NCBI RefSeq assembly: GCF_002142155.1
Contig: NZ_NASD01000004.1
Location: 83,921 to 147,920, forward strand
DNA length: 64,000 nucleotides
Source of the DNA: Gilliamella apis
GTDB lineage: Bacteria; Pseudomonadota; Gammaproteobacteria; Enterobacterales; Orbaceae
Direction: 5' to 3'
Shown: positions 8,780 through 18,163 of the stretch, one piece after another
Position numbering within the stretch: the stretch's first letter is position 1
How the letters are laid out: each line of letters begins with the position of its first letter
Notes under the pieces: model-generated
Told to the model about the DNA's origin: nothing
Seen by the model: the letters and a program-made list of their open reading frames with translations, nothing else
Database searches by the model: none
Position numbers and translations under genes: made by a program

Positions 8780-9709
8780 TTATTTAATTAGATCTAACCA
8801 ACCATATTTATCTTCAGTTTTTCCATCGAACAATCCGAAGAATGTTTGTTGGATTTGTTTAGTGATTGGGCCACAACGACCAATACCAACTTGAATACGA
8901 TCAACACTTCGTACAGGTGTGATTTCGGCAGCAGTACCGGTCATAAACACTTCATCAGCAAGATATAGTGATTCACGAGACAGAGTCTGTTCACGTACTT
9001 CAATGCCTAAATCACGAGCAAGGGTAATGATGGCATCACGAGTGATCCCTGGAAGTGCAGATGATGATAGTAATGGGGTAAATAAGATACCGTCTTTAAC
9101 GATAAATAGGTTTTCACCTGAACCTTCAGAAAGCTGACCGTTAACGTCTAATGCAATCCCTTCTTGGAAGCCATTAGCACGAGCTTCAGATCCGATAAGT
9201 AGTGATGATAAGTAGTTACCACCAGCTTTTGCTGCTGCTGGAATGGTATTTGGAGCAAAACGGTTCCATGATGATACCATGGCATCAATACCTTGTTCTA
9301 AGGCGTCTTCACCAAGGTAGGCACCCCATGGGAATGCAGCAATCATAACATCTGTTTGATAACCTGCAGGTGGAATAACACCCATACCAACATCACCAAT
9401 AAATGCTAATGGACGAATGTATGCGCTTTTTAAATTGTTTTTCTTAATTACTTGGCGGGTTGCTTCCATGATCTCTTCAAGTGAATAAGGAACAGGAAAA
9501 CGATAAATTTTAGCTGAATTCAATAGGCGCTGTGCATGTTCTTTATGACGAAAAATTGCTGGCCCTTTGTTTGTTTCATAACAACGGACACCTTCGAATA
9601 CTGAAGTACCATAATGCAGGGCATGTGACATTACGTGAATTTTAGCATCTGCCCATGGAATCATTTCGCCATTTAACCAAATATAATCAGATTTTGCTGT
9701 AGTACCCAT
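8780..9709 (-). CDS. ilvE: branched-chain amino acid aminotransferase
   Basis: IlvE transfers the amino group from glutamate to the keto acids of isoleucine, valine and leucine. The 309-residue product has the fold-type IV aminotransferase features: HALHYGTSVFEG near the N-terminus, the PLP-lysine region AAAKAGGNYLSSL, and FMTGTAAEITPV near the C-terminus. Start: ATG at 9709 is preceded by AGAGGAAAA and gives the same length and N-terminus (YIWLNGEMIPW) as E. coli IlvE. A longer frame to 9745 lacks a ribosome site. It sits between ilvM and ilvD, 154 bases after ilvM, a gap that contains a possible internal promoter. Confidence 0.96.
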   Translation of the reverse strand: MGTTAKSDYIWLNGEMIPWADAKIHVMSHALHYGTSVFEGVRCYETNKGPAIFRHKEHAQRLLNSAKIYRFPVPYSLEEIMEATRQVIKKNNLKSAYIRPLAFIGDVGMGVIPPAGYQTDVMIAAFPWGAYLGEDALEQGIDAMVSSWNRFAPNTIPAAAKAGGNYLSSLLIGSEARANGFQEGIALDVNGQLSEGSGENLFIVKDGILFTPLLSSSALPGITRDAIITLARDLGIEVREQTLSRESLYLADEVFMTGTAAEITPVRSVDRIQVGIGRCGPITKQIQQTFFGLFDGKTEDKYGWLDLIK

Positions 9710-9776
9710 TTTTGTTTTCCTCTTAAATTTACTTTTGTTAAGCATGCATACTGCTTTTGTTCATTTAATGGTAAGC

Positions 9777-9782
9777 ATTATA
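9777..9782 (-). promoter_or_regulatory. possible internal promoter before ilvE (-10 box)
   Basis: A perfect TATAAT on the minus strand lies 67 bases upstream of the ilvE start, in the unusually long ilvM-ilvE gap. The region 16-17 bases further upstream (GTTAAA) is a poor -35. An internal promoter before ilvE is known in E. coli; here it is only suggested. Confidence 0.35.
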
Positions 9783-9863
9783 CATCACTTTTTTTTTGTT
9801 TAACTTCTATAAAAATACTCTTTTTTATTTAACCTATTGTTTGAATAAGGTTTATTGTAAGTT

Positions 9864-10094
9864 TTATTCAATCGCTATAACATCTTCCAATTTGCCAATT
9901 TGGCTTTGTAATGATGATAGTGCTCGTTCCGTAGTAAATGTTAGATTTAAGATAAATAAATGATTATCAATTGATTGCATTTGCATCTGTTGTATATGCG
10001 CGCCACGGTGGCGAACAACGCGTAAAATGCGTTCAAGAGAACCTAATTTATCATTGGCCTTTATAGTAAATTGATGTGTCGCTAATTGATTCAT
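9864..10094 (-). CDS. ilvM: acetolactate synthase II small (regulatory) subunit
   Basis: The 76-residue ACT-domain protein (about 11 residues shorter than E. coli IlvM) has LERILRVVRHRGAHIQQM, the ACT helix and strand that bind the large subunit. It partners IlvG in acetolactate synthase II. The ilvG stop TAA is followed at once by GTG-ATG; ATG at 10094 has AAGGAG at ideal spacing inside the end of ilvG, so I chose it over the adjacent GTG. Tight coupling to ilvG supports equimolar synthesis. Confidence 0.93.
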   Translation of the reverse strand: MNQLATHQFTIKANDKLGSLERILRVVRHRGAHIQQMQMQSIDNHLFILNLTFTTERALSSLQSQIGKLEDVIAIE

Positions 10095-10097
10095 CAC

Positions 10098-11774
10098 TTA
10101 CTCCTTATTACTTTTATCTAACATATTTTCATTTGCTGCCCCTGGTGGTACTAGTGGCCATACGTTTTCTAGTTCATCAATACATACATGCAGTAAGTAA
10201 GCACTGGATGAATTAAATAGATTATCAAGTGCTGGTTCGATTTCCGCTTTTTTGCTGATCATTTGTCCCGGAATATCAAATGCTTTAGCTAACATTAGAA
10301 AGTCTGGGTTATCCGATAAATTGGTTTCGCTATATCTTTCATTAAAAAAAAGTTCTTGCCATTGTCTGACCATACCTAAGCGTTGATTATCAATTAGCAC
10401 AATTTTTACTGGCAATTTTTTACGTTTTATTGTGGTTAATTCTTGTACATTCATCATAAAAGAACCATCACCAGATACACAAATTACCATATCTTCAGGT
10501 CTGGACATTTGTGCTCCTATTGCAGCGGGTAGACCGAAGCCCATTGTTCCTAATCCACTGGAAGTAATAAAGTTTTGTGGATGATTAAAACTCATATGTT
10601 GCGCTGTCCACATTTGGTGTTGACCGACATCAGTGGTAATTACGCTGTTAACAGGTCTTCTTTCTGAAATACGTTTTAGTAATGCCGGTGCATAGATAGC
10701 TTCCCCTGGATGATCGTAGCGGGTAGGGTGTTGCGCCTTTAATTGTTTAATTCTCTCGTGCCAATCTTTAATAGAGACAGTTTGATGAAGCATTGGTAAA
10801 ACATGTTTGATATCGCCCTGTAATCCTAAATGGCTTTGACGTAATTTATTGATTTCAGACTGATCAATATCGATATGAATGACTTTAGCATGTTTAGCAA
10901 ATTCATTAAGCTTGCCTGTTACTCGATCGTCAAATCTAACGCCTAAAGCAATCAGTAAATCACACTCTTGTACCGCTAAATTAGCTGCTTTGGCACCATG
11001 CATACCAATTAATCCTAAGTAATAAGGATTGTTAAGATCAGCAACACCGAGTCCTTTTAATGTCGATACACTAGGTATTTGCGTTAAGTTCATAAATTCA
11101 CGCATTTCTGCAATTGCATTTGATAGTCCAACGCCACCACCAATATAAAGCATTGGTTTTTTGGCTTGGCAAATCATTTGTTTAGCAAGAGTTATCTCGT
11201 CAGATGAGATTGGATATAATTGAGCATTATCAGAAGGAGTTTTTATGGTTGTCGGTGTTAAATAGGTTTGGTAATCATGTTCGGCAAGCTGGATATCTTT
11301 TGGGATGTCAATTAATATTGGTCCCGGCCTGCCCGAATTGGCTAAATTGAAAGCCTCTTGTAAGGTATTCGGCAACTGGGTGGCATCATCAATTAAATAG
11401 CTATGTTTGGTGCAAGCTAAGGATAAGCCTAAAACATCAACTTCTTGAAAGGCATCAGTGCCAATTAATGTAGTTGGAACTTGTCCGGTAATGGCTATAA
11501 CGGGTACTGAATCAATTAATGCATCAGCAAGGCCTGTAATAATATTGGTTGCACCAGGGCCTGATGTTGCAATACAAACTCCAATTTTGCCGGTAGCGCG
11601 AGCATAACCAATGGCTGCCATTGCGGCACCTTGTTCATGACGGCATAGTACGTGTTCAATTCCACCATCATAAAGTGCATCGTATAGAGGCATAATTTGA
11701 CCACCAGGATATCCAAAAACGGTGGTAATGCCTTTTTCTTTTAAGGTTTTTACTATCCACTGTGTTCCTAACAT
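10098..11774 (-). CDS. ilvG: acetolactate synthase II large (catalytic) subunit
   Basis: IlvG condenses pyruvate with pyruvate or 2-oxobutanoate, using thiamine diphosphate, Mg2+ and FAD. The 558-residue product is full length and uninterrupted, unlike the frameshifted ilvG of E. coli K-12. The catalytic glutamate lies in [22 protein letters not shown] is the start of the ThDP/Mg-binding motif; TSGPGATN is also conserved. GAGGA precedes the ATG at 11774. It is the first structural gene after the ilvL leader and attenuator. Confidence 0.96.
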   Translation of the reverse strand: MLGTQWIVKTLKEKGITTVFGYPGGQIMPLYDALYDGGIEHVLCRHEQGAAMAAIGYARATGKIGVCIATSGPGATNIITGLADALIDSVPVIAITGQVPTTLIGTDAFQEVDVLGLSLACTKHSYLIDDATQLPNTLQEAFNLANSGRPGPILIDIPKDIQLAEHDYQTYLTPTTIKTPSDNAQLYPISSDEITLAKQMICQAKKPMLYIGGGVGLSNAIAEMREFMNLTQIPSVSTLKGLGVADLNNPYYLGLIGMHGAKAANLAVQECDLLIALGVRFDDRVTGKLNEFAKHAKVIHIDIDQSEINKLRQSHLGLQGDIKHVLPMLHQTVSIKDWHERIKQLKAQHPTRYDHPGEAIYAPALLKRISERRPVNSVITTDVGQHQMWTAQHMSFNHPQNFITSSGLGTMGFGLPAAIGAQMSRPEDMVICVSGDGSFMMNVQELTTIKRKKLPVKIVLIDNQRLGMVRQWQELFFNERYSETNLSDNPDFLMLAKAFDIPGQMISKKAEIEPALDNLFNSSSAYLLHVCIDELENVWPLVPPGAANENMLDKSNKE

Positions 11775-11828
11775 TTATTCCTCACTTGTTACTTTTGCTC
11801 ATTTATTTTTAATGTCAAAATTGTTCAT

Positions 11829-11862
11829 AAAAAAACCCCCGCTTTTTGGGGCGGGGGTTTTT
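11829..11862 (-). terminator. attenuator (terminator) of the ilvGMEDA operon
   Basis: On the minus strand AAAAACCCCCGC pairs with GCGGGGGTTTTT (12 pairs, 8-base loop CCCAAAAA) and ends in a U-run. It lies 54 bases before ilvG and just after the leader-peptide gene. The 5' arm CCCCCGC can instead pair with GCGGGGG at 11904-11898 inside the leader coding region, giving an antiterminator. A small hairpin (11867-11881) lies between the two arms. Confidence 0.9.
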
Positions 11863-11882
11863 GAAATATGGTAACCATATAT

Positions 11883-11966
11883 TTAACTCAAAAGACGCCC
11901 CCGCGTTGGAATAATGACCACGCTGACAATAATGTTAATGAGGACGACGATGAGTGAAAAATTCAT
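11883..11966 (-). CDS. ilvL: ilv operon leader peptide
   Basis: A 27-codon minus-strand frame encodes MNFSLIVVLINIIVSVV followed by IIPTRGRLLS: six Ile, five Val and four Leu, 15 of 27 residues. This is the signature of a leader peptide that senses charged tRNA for branched-chain amino acids by ribosome stalling. Its stop codon lies just before the terminator hairpin. There is no clear Shine-Dalgarno, and the ATG is the only start that gives the Ile/Val/Leu-rich frame. Codons for PTRGR contain the GCGGGGG that can serve as the antiterminator arm. Confidence 0.88.
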   Translation of the reverse strand: MNFSLIVVLINIIVSVVIIPTRGRLLS

Positions 11967-12010
11967 AATTTTTTTGTAATTATTTTGTCATTTTTTAAAA
12001 ATATTTAATC

Positions 12011-12038
12011 AAAATACTCGTTTTAAAAAAAAGTGCAA
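12011..12038 (-). promoter_or_regulatory. promoter of the ilvLGMEDA operon
   Basis: On the minus strand TTGCAC (12038-12033) and TATTTT (12016-12011) are separated by 16 bases, 45 bases upstream of the ilvL start. A run of A/T flanks the boxes. Confidence 0.55.
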
Positions 12039-12070
12039 CTCTTTTTTATGCTTTTTTTAAAAGCAGTTTT

Positions 12071-12120
12071 AATTAGTATGTTTATTGTTTGAAAAAATTT
12101 TTGAGGAAAGGGGTTTTTTT
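12071..12120 (+). repeat. dispersed intergenic repeat, copy 1
   Basis: About 50 bases here resemble 30141-30190. The last 18 bases (12101-12118), TTGAGGAAAGGGGTTTTT, are identical in both, and the preceding 30 align with a few gaps. This copy lies between the ilv promoter and the lipoprotein gene at 12268. Confidence 0.5.
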
Positions 12121-12267
12121 AATTCTTAAAAAAGATTAATTTTGGTTTTAGTTTGGCATTTTATGGCTGGTTAGTGTATAAATATCAATCATTGAGCTTA
12201 AAAGTAAACTAACTTTTTTAACCTTATATTGCTAATCATTATTTATTACTCATTAAGAGATACCTAT

Positions 12268-12705
12268 ATGAAAATACTTAAATTGGTTACATTTTTGCTG
12301 GTAAGTGTTTTAGTGTTTGGCTGTGAGAAAGCGAAAGAAAATACCGTAGATAATGTTAATGATGAATCACTTGTTGCGGTACAAAATGCAATGATTGAAC
12401 CTATCAAGAAAGCTTTACCCATTGCGATTGATGAGTTAACGACTTTAATTGGTATCGATAAAGATAAAGATCGTAATATCGTCAATTATCAATATGAGGT
12501 TAAAAATACCTCTGAACATACGTTATTATTGCCAAGTACGTTTGATACTATCCGTCAAGCCTTGTTTAAGGCTTATTGTGAAAATAATGAAGAAATGCAG
12601 CAGTTAAAAACAGCATTTCCTGATGGTGCAAACTATCATTATTTTATTGATAATAAAGAGATTATCGTGGTTGAATTAACCCCTGCAGATTGTCATGGGA
12701 GTTAA
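12268..12705 (+). CDS. small lipoprotein, paralogue of the one at 14193
   Basis: Starting at ATG 12268 the product (145 residues) has a lipoprotein signal peptide MKILKLVTFLLVSVLVFG-C with Cys19 in the lipobox. The longer frame from 12229 would put 13 extra residues before it and has no ribosome site. The mature domain ends with AYC...M..LKTAFPDGANY...ELTPADC. This Cys-FPDGA-PADC pattern is shared with the protein at 14193-14672, so the two are paralogues and each could form one disulfide. Glu follows the lipidated Cys, so sorting to the outer membrane is plausible. Function unknown. Confidence 0.75.
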   Translation: MKILKLVTFLLVSVLVFGCEKAKENTVDNVNDESLVAVQNAMIEPIKKALPIAIDELTTLIGIDKDKDRNIVNYQYEVKNTSEHTLLLPSTFDTIRQALFKAYCENNEEMQQLKTAFPDGANYHYFIDNKEIIVVELTPADCHGS

Positions 12706-12810
12706 GTAAAAGTAATTAGAAATAATCTTATATATAGATGGGTAAAGAGTGCTAACAGTAGTTGTGACTACTTGCCCAACTAATAAATAATTATTATTAA
12801 ACTTGCATTG

Positions 12811-12948
12811 CTAGCTTAATGTTAATTTATTTGTTACACTATTTTTGTTGTTCAATTTATCATCAGTCATGGTTTTAGCATAAGTTACTTCTGTCCTCGC
12901 TAGGCCATTCAAGGAAGTCACTGTTACTTTATTCTCAAATTTTTTTGG
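12811..12948 (-). pseudogene. decayed gene remnant in a 419-base gap
   Basis: On the minus strand 45 open codons end at TAG 12811-12813 and read like protein (ENKVTVTSLNGLARTEVTYAK, slightly shortened at either end here). The codon before the frame is a stop and no start codon is usable, so it would be the tail of a lost gene. The family is not recognised. The rest of 12706-13124 holds nothing I can support. Confidence 0.3.
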
Positions 12949-13124
12949 TTATCAATGGTTATTATTTTTTACAGTGTGTTATCGGTTAATATAATTAATT
13001 GAATTAATTAAGTATTTTAAAGATATAAAATATGTCTGGCAATAGGATTTTGTGATTATTAATTGATTTTATTTAAGTTATATTGAATTTGTCTACAAAT
13101 ACATGTCTAACTTAGGAGAAAATT

Positions 13125-14012
13125 ATGAGTAAGCAAACCTATAATCCCACAACCAAATATCATCATGACAAGTTTCCTAAACAAAAACAAACTCCTCCTG
13201 GCTTACAATATGAAATGAATCCAGTGCCTGATTGTGGTGAAAAAAGTTATCAAGGTCATCAACGGTTAGAAGGTCGAAAAATGTTGGTTACTGGTGGTGA
13301 TTCAGGGATTGGTCGTGCAGCAGCTATTGCTTATGCAAAAGAAGGTGCTGATGTAGCAATTAACTATTTGCCGGCGGAACAAAAAGATGCTGAAGATGTA
13401 GCGAAAGTTATCGAATCTGTAGGGCGTAAAGCAGTGTTGATTCCAGGCGATTTAAGTGATGAGGTATTTTGCAAAAAATTAGTTGATGAAGCGCATAAAA
13501 AATTAGGTGGGCTTGATAATCTAACCTTAGTGGCTGGTAAACAAACAGCTGTAGAAGATATTATGCAATTGACTACGGAACAAATCATTAAAACCTTTGA
13601 AATCAATGTGTTTTCACTATTTTGGGTAACCAAAGCCGCATTGGGTTATTTAAAACCGGGTTCGACGATTATTACCACTTCTTCGGTGCAAGCTTACCAA
13701 CCAAGTGGTAACTTATTGGATTATGCTTCAACCAAAACGGCGATTATCGCGTTCACTCGTGGCTTAGCTGCGCAATTAGGTAGTAAAGGTATTCGTGTTA
13801 ATTGTGTAGCACCAGGTCCAGTATGGACACCATTACAAATTTGTGGTGGTCAACCAAGTGAAGTGATTCCAGAGTTTGGTAAACAAACACCATTAAAACG
13901 TGCGGGGCAACCGGTAGAACTAGCTGGCGTGTATGTGCATTTAGCATCAGAAGAATCAAGCTATACCACCGCCGAAGTATATGGTGTAACTGGTGGTATG
14001 CATATTAATTAA
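13125..14012 (+). CDS. yghA: SDR-family oxidoreductase, YghA type
   Basis: The 295-residue NAD(P)-dependent short-chain dehydrogenase has a 45-residue N-terminal extension with PKQKQTPPG and [10 protein letters not shown], typical of the YghA group. The cofactor loop is [12 protein letters not shown]. The catalytic set is Ser in [11 protein letters not shown] and Tyr-x3-Lys in DYASTKTAI, and [11 protein letters not shown] is the substrate-loop region. It matches E. coli YghA along its whole length from memory. The substrate is uncertain; related proteins reduce aldehydes or alcohols and are often stress-linked. TTAGGAGAA precedes ATG 13125. It is monocistronic and ends at a terminator. Confidence 0.9.
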   Translation: MSKQTYNPTTKYHHDKFPKQKQTPPGLQYEMNPVPDCGEKSYQGHQRLEGRKMLVTGGDSGIGRAAAIAYAKEGADVAINYLPAEQKDAEDVAKVIESVGRKAVLIPGDLSDEVFCKKLVDEAHKKLGGLDNLTLVAGKQTAVEDIMQLTTEQIIKTFEINVFSLFWVTKAALGYLKPGSTIITTSSVQAYQPSGNLLDYASTKTAIIAFTRGLAAQLGSKGIRVNCVAPGPVWTPLQICGGQPSEVIPEFGKQTPLKRAGQPVELAGVYVHLASEESSYTTAEVYGVTGGMHIN

Positions 14013-14034
14013 TTTATAATAATTACAATATGTT

Positions 14035-14057
14035 AAAGGGCTATTGTAGCCCTTTTT
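14035..14057 (+). terminator. terminator of yghA
   Basis: AAAGGGCTA (14035-14043) pairs with TAGCCCTTT (14047-14055), 3-base loop, followed by further T residues. Confidence 0.85.
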
Positions 14058-14192
14058 ATATATTGTATAAAAATGATTTTTTCTTTCTTCTTTACTATTA
14101 AAGTTGTGTATTTTTTTATAGTTATAATTTACAATTTAATAGTCTTCTTCATCTAATTAAGTGATTAATTAATTTTATAATAAGGAATTTAT

Positions 14193-14672
14193 ATGAAAGG
14201 TTTAAAATATTCAGCATTGATCTTTATAGCTGCTGCTCTATTTGGTTGTGATGATTCAAAATCTAAACCAGCTGATAATAGTACTAATAGTGAGCCAGCA
14301 AAAACTGCACCAGTTTCAAATGATACGCAGGCAACTAAGCCAGATCTAAGTAAAGCTCAGGATAAATATATTAGTGAAGCTAAACGTTTACTACCAGTAA
14401 AAGTGAATGAATATTCTAACCTAGTTGATCTTTATAAAGAGAATAATTCAATTAACTATAAATATGTAATGGATGTATCTAAAGATGATTTGGATATTGA
14501 CCAAAGTAAAAAAGTTACTGCTGATGCATTAAAAACTCTTTATTGTTCAGATAATAGCGAAATGAAAGACTTTAAAAATGCTTTTCCCGATGGTGCGATT
14601 CACAATTATTATATTAAAGATGAAATGGTATTTAGTATACACTTAAAACCAGCTGATTGTGATGCAAAATAG
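14193..14672 (+). CDS. small lipoprotein, paralogue of the one at 12268
   Basis: The 159-residue product has signal peptide MKGLKYSALIFIAAALFG-C; the lipobox Cys is followed by Asp-Asp, which in enterobacteria favours retention in the inner membrane. A Ser/Thr/Pro/Asn-rich linker of about 35 residues follows. The C-terminal domain shares LYC...EMKDFKNAFPDGA...LKPADC with the lipoprotein at 12268. AAGGA lies eight bases before the ATG. Two paralogues around yghA suggest an old local duplication; the different residues after the lipidated Cys may send them to different membranes. Function unknown. Confidence 0.75.
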   Translation: MKGLKYSALIFIAAALFGCDDSKSKPADNSTNSEPAKTAPVSNDTQATKPDLSKAQDKYISEAKRLLPVKVNEYSNLVDLYKENNSINYKYVMDVSKDDLDIDQSKKVTADALKTLYCSDNSEMKDFKNAFPDGAIHNYYIKDEMVFSIHLKPADCDAK

Positions 14673-14699
14673 TTAAAAATAATTAGTATTTTTATTAGC

Positions 14700-14726
14700 A
14701 AAACAGGGCTTTAAGCCCTGTTTTTT
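14700..14726. terminator. bidirectional terminator between convergent genes
   Basis: AAAACAGGGCT (14700-14710) pairs with AGCCCTGTTTT (14714-14724), 3-base loop, with T-runs on both strands. It lies between the lipoprotein (+) and the MFS gene (-). Confidence 0.9.
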
Positions 14727-14732
14727 ATGTAA

Positions 14733-15974
14733 TTACTCTAATGCTTTGCCTTTGGTTTCTGGAATTAAGAAGATAAAGGCTATTGCTGATAACAAGTAAG
14801 CTCCAGAAAGTAGTGCTAATGCATAACTGATGGAGTAAACAGTCGCTAGATAGGCAATGAGTACTTGCGATACACCCGCAATACCACGACCAACGTTAAA
14901 TATAATGTTTTCAGCACTTGAACGGGCATCCGTTGTATAATGTTCAGCCAACAAAGCCCCATATCCACCCATCATACCATTAACAAAAAAGCCGATAACT
15001 GAACCAAATAGTATTAAAACTAACATATCAGTTTGGTGAAAATAGAACCATATTGAAATAGCTGATATAAGTAAAAATATTATATAAGATGGGCGACGAC
15101 CAAATTTATCACATAACCAACCAAAAATTAAGATTCCTAATGACATACCAATCGTGGTTGATATGGTCCAAAACATCGTATTTTTGAATGGTAGTTTTAA
15201 TTCAGTCGCAATCATATTAGGCATCCAAACCATTAATCCATAAAACCCAAAATTTTGTACTGCACAAGCAATAGTTAAACCAATAGTGGTAGCTGTAATT
15301 CTAGGGGTTTTAAATAGTTTTCCGATGGCTATTTTATTTTTATTTTGATCTTTTAAGTTTTGCCAAATTTCAGGCTCTTTTAAACCTTTACGCGTCCATG
15401 CAACAAATAGTGCAGGTAATACACCCATGGCAAATGCCCAGCGCCAACCATGCACTTCACCAATAAAATTAACCGTTAGGGCGGCAAGAATTATCCCCAC
15501 TTGAAAGCCTAATGCCACAATTGAAGTTGCTCTGGAACGTTTGTGTTTAGGCCAACTTTCTGATACTAATGTCATGCCTATACCAAATTCACCTCCCAAA
15601 CCAAGGCCACTAAGAAAGCGAAAAATTAAAAAGCTTTCATAATTTGGTGAAATAGCACAAAGGCCTGTAAATAATGAGAAGATTAAAATTGTCCATGAAA
15701 ATACTCTAACACGGCCAAATTTATCAGCAAGTACGCCGAAAAGAATTCCACCTAATACAGCCCCTAATAATGTCGCCGAAGTTAATGTACCTAGATCGGA
15801 TTTGGTTAGGTTAAAAGTAGTTGCAATTAGGCTAAAACAAACACCTAAAATCATCATATCTAAACCGTCTAATGCATATCCTACTGTTGATGCAAATAAA
15901 GTACGTTTTTGATAAGGAGTTGTTTGTGCGCTTTCACTCTCAGCTTGGTTGGTCATGTTTGCGTTAATATTCAT
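14733..15974 (-). CDS. MFS transporter, aromatic-acid/sugar-acid symporter type
   Basis: The 413-residue protein has about 12 hydrophobic segments. It carries the major-facilitator signature after TM2 (GVLADKFGRVRVF) and the repeated motif in the second half (GWLCDKFGRRPSY). YALDGLDMMILGV in TM1, with an Asp pair, and SESWPKHKRSRATS after TM4 resemble proton symporters of the PcaK/BenK/ShiA/NanT-like groups, which take up organic or aromatic acids. The substrate cannot be set from sequence. GAGG precedes the ATG at 15974. No catabolic gene is adjacent, so context does not help. Confidence 0.75.
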   Translation of the reverse strand: MNINANMTNQAESESAQTTPYQKRTLFASTVGYALDGLDMMILGVCFSLIATTFNLTKSDLGTLTSATLLGAVLGGILFGVLADKFGRVRVFSWTILIFSLFTGLCAISPNYESFLIFRFLSGLGLGGEFGIGMTLVSESWPKHKRSRATSIVALGFQVGIILAALTVNFIGEVHGWRWAFAMGVLPALFVAWTRKGLKEPEIWQNLKDQNKNKIAIGKLFKTPRITATTIGLTIACAVQNFGFYGLMVWMPNMIATELKLPFKNTMFWTISTTIGMSLGILIFGWLCDKFGRRPSYIIFLLISAISIWFYFHQTDMLVLILFGSVIGFFVNGMMGGYGALLAEHYTTDARSSAENIIFNVGRGIAGVSQVLIAYLATVYSISYALALLSGAYLLSAIAFIFLIPETKGKALE

Positions 15975-16264
15975 GTTTACCTCAAGTCAATAAAAAGATA
16001 GTGGTTCAATCTAAGCGTTATTTTGTTTAACTCATCATTAAACGAAGGGGCTCAAAAAGCGGGGGCAAGTATATACTTAAAAATGGTAAAAAGCTAAATG
16101 AAAATCCAAAAATATCAGCTTTTATTTTATTTATTGTTGTTTTGGCAAAATTATCTGTTTAATATTGAAAAATATCTAATTTTTTAGACAAATTAGTCGA
16201 TAATTTTGCCATTTTACGGATGTTAGCCGATAGCTTAGTAACCGATATTGTTAAGATGAAAATT

Positions 16265-17377
16265 TTACTCTTCGGCAAAATACCAATAACCAAGATTAAC
16301 AAATTTTAACATGACATCTAAGGTTACATCGTCTTGTATTTGCTCATAGCAAAGTACTTCAGTTTCACATAACAAATTGATTGTTGTCATTGGTAAAGGT
16401 ATTTTTTTTCCGTTGATATAGGCGGTATCACCGATTTTTAGGATACGGATACTAGGAACTCGGTAGAGTTCAGCTCCAGCTTTGAGAATAGCTTCGAATT
16501 CATCTAAATCATAAGCTGGTTCAACAGGAATGATATTTAGTTCATGCATAGGCATTGTGATATGTTTACCAAACCAATCATTAAATAAAGCTGGATTATT
16601 TATTAAATCAATCATTTGACTTTTAAGCTTTTCAATTTCATATGGTTGAATTAAATAAGGATCTTTTGGTAATTTTAACCCTGGATCTTGATAAAAAATC
16701 CCATTAGGTAAATTATCGATAATATAATCGGCAAATCCACTTAATAAGTCTTGTGATGTTTGGGTTCTAAATCCTACCGAATAACTAAGTGATTCGCCAA
16801 TCGATATCCCATTATGTGGAAAACCAATTGGAATATATAAAATATCTCCAGCAGTAATTTCCTCATCAATAATAGGTTGATAATCTTCAACATGTAATAA
16901 AGCTTTATGAGCACTAAATTGTTTATAATTAGGATTACGATCACCAACTTGCCAACGACGGCGGCCTTTACCTTGAATGATAAATACATCATAATTATCA
17001 ATATGAGGGCCAACGCCAGCACCTTGGGTTGCATAAGATATCATTAGATCTTCAAATTGCCATTGTGGAATGCATTTAAACGGTTCAACTAAAGTAGCTG
17101 CTTGCTCATGCCAATGATCGACAGCTTGGACAAGTAGGCTCCAATGATCTTCACCTAAGTCACTAAAGTCAATAAATGGCCCATATTTTGCGTCCCATTT
17201 TCCATTTTTGTTAGTAACAATTCGACTTTCAATTTCTTCTTCCATGGCAAGACCAGCTAGTTCTTCAGGAGAGATAGGATCGATAAAATTACTAAAAGCA
17301 TTACGTAAAATAACTGGTTTTTTTTGCCAATAATTAGTTAAAAAGTCATCCCAATTGATTGTTAATTTGTTACTCAT
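16265..17377 (-). CDS. roxA: ribosomal protein uL16 arginine hydroxylase (JmjC oxygenase)
   Basis: The 370-residue product matches E. coli YcfD/RoxA in length and sequence (QKKPVILRNAF near the N-terminus). RoxA is an Fe(II)/2-oxoglutarate oxygenase that hydroxylates an arginine of ribosomal protein L16. Iron ligands are visible as the HID of VGPHIDNYDVF and the His of IPIGFPHNG. The C-terminal third is the dimerisation/winged-helix part. AAAGGAGT precedes the ATG. It overlaps the end of ycfH by 8 bases, so the two are likely cotranslated in the pgpB-lapA-lapB-ycfH-roxA run. Confidence 0.92.
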   Translation of the reverse strand: MSNKLTINWDDFLTNYWQKKPVILRNAFSNFIDPISPEELAGLAMEEEIESRIVTNKNGKWDAKYGPFIDFSDLGEDHWSLLVQAVDHWHEQAATLVEPFKCIPQWQFEDLMISYATQGAGVGPHIDNYDVFIIQGKGRRRWQVGDRNPNYKQFSAHKALLHVEDYQPIIDEEITAGDILYIPIGFPHNGISIGESLSYSVGFRTQTSQDLLSGFADYIIDNLPNGIFYQDPGLKLPKDPYLIQPYEIEKLKSQMIDLINNPALFNDWFGKHITMPMHELNIIPVEPAYDLDEFEAILKAGAELYRVPSIRILKIGDTAYINGKKIPLPMTTINLLCETEVLCYEQIQDDVTLDVMLKFVNLGYWYFAEE

Positions 17378-18152
17378 TAATTACTCCTTTTAAATTGAAT
17401 AATTGACAAAAGTTTGTTGTAGTTTGTTGTGCAATAGTATCAAGAGTTACACCTTTTAGTGCAGCTAAATAATTAGCTACCTCTTTAACATAAGCGGGCT
17501 GATTTTCTTTTCCTCGATAGGGAACAGGCGCTAAATAGGGTGAATCAGTCTCAATCAAAATGCGATCTAAAGGCACAAATTTTGCTACTTCTCGCAGAGA
17601 TTCGGCATTTTTAAAGGTGATAATCCCTGAAAATGAAATATAAAAACCAATGTCTAATAATGCTTTGGCCGTATCAATGTCTTCGGTGAAGCAATGTAAG
17701 ACACCGGAGTGAGCTTGCTCTTCTTTTAATATTTTTAGGGTATCTTGTTTAGCGTTACGGGTGTGGACAATTATTGGTTTTTTTAATTGTTTACCTAAGT
17801 GAATGTGTTGTATAAAATTGTATTGCTGTAATTCAAGATTATCTTGTTGATAGTAATAATCAAGACCTGTTTCGCCAAGAGCGATAACATTATCTTCTTG
17901 TGCAAGACGAGCAAAACGCTCGGTGTCGTAAGGTTCATCATCTAAATTGAGTGGGTGAATACCACATGAAAACGAGCATTGTTTTTTATATGGCATTAGC
18001 ATTGCTTTCATCGCTTCATAACCCGACAATGTTGTTGCAACACTTAGACAATGTTTGACATCATTATTTAATGCCTCTTGCAAAACGCTATCAAGCGTTT
18101 TATTTGTATAGTCCAAACTGTCTAAATGACAGTGCGAATCAATTAGAAACAT
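17370..18152 (-). CDS. ycfH: TatD-family metal-dependent hydrolase
   Basis: The 260-residue TIM-barrel hydrolase starts with FLIDSHCHLDSLDY (HxH metal ligands) and has ALGETGLDYYY, PIIVHTRNA, VLHCFTE and ILIETDSPYLAP, the family's successive metal-binding motifs. TatD proteins are 3'-5' DNA or RNA exonucleases or deoxyribonucleases; YcfH itself has no firmly established substrate. It lies 11 bases after lapB and overlaps roxA by 8 bases. Confidence 0.9.
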   Translation of the reverse strand: MFLIDSHCHLDSLDYTNKTLDSVLQEALNNDVKHCLSVATTLSGYEAMKAMLMPYKKQCSFSCGIHPLNLDDEPYDTERFARLAQEDNVIALGETGLDYYYQQDNLELQQYNFIQHIHLGKQLKKPIIVHTRNAKQDTLKILKEEQAHSGVLHCFTEDIDTAKALLDIGFYISFSGIITFKNAESLREVAKFVPLDRILIETDSPYLAPVPYRGKENQPAYVKEVANYLAALKGVTLDTIAQQTTTNFCQLFNLKGVINE

Positions 18153-18163
18153 ATTAAACTCTT

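Noticed and set aside
9710..9745. Longer IlvE with 12 extra N-terminal residues
   Set aside because: The internal ATG at 9709 has a good ribosome site and gives the exact family length; the extension is basic and unlike other IlvE proteins.
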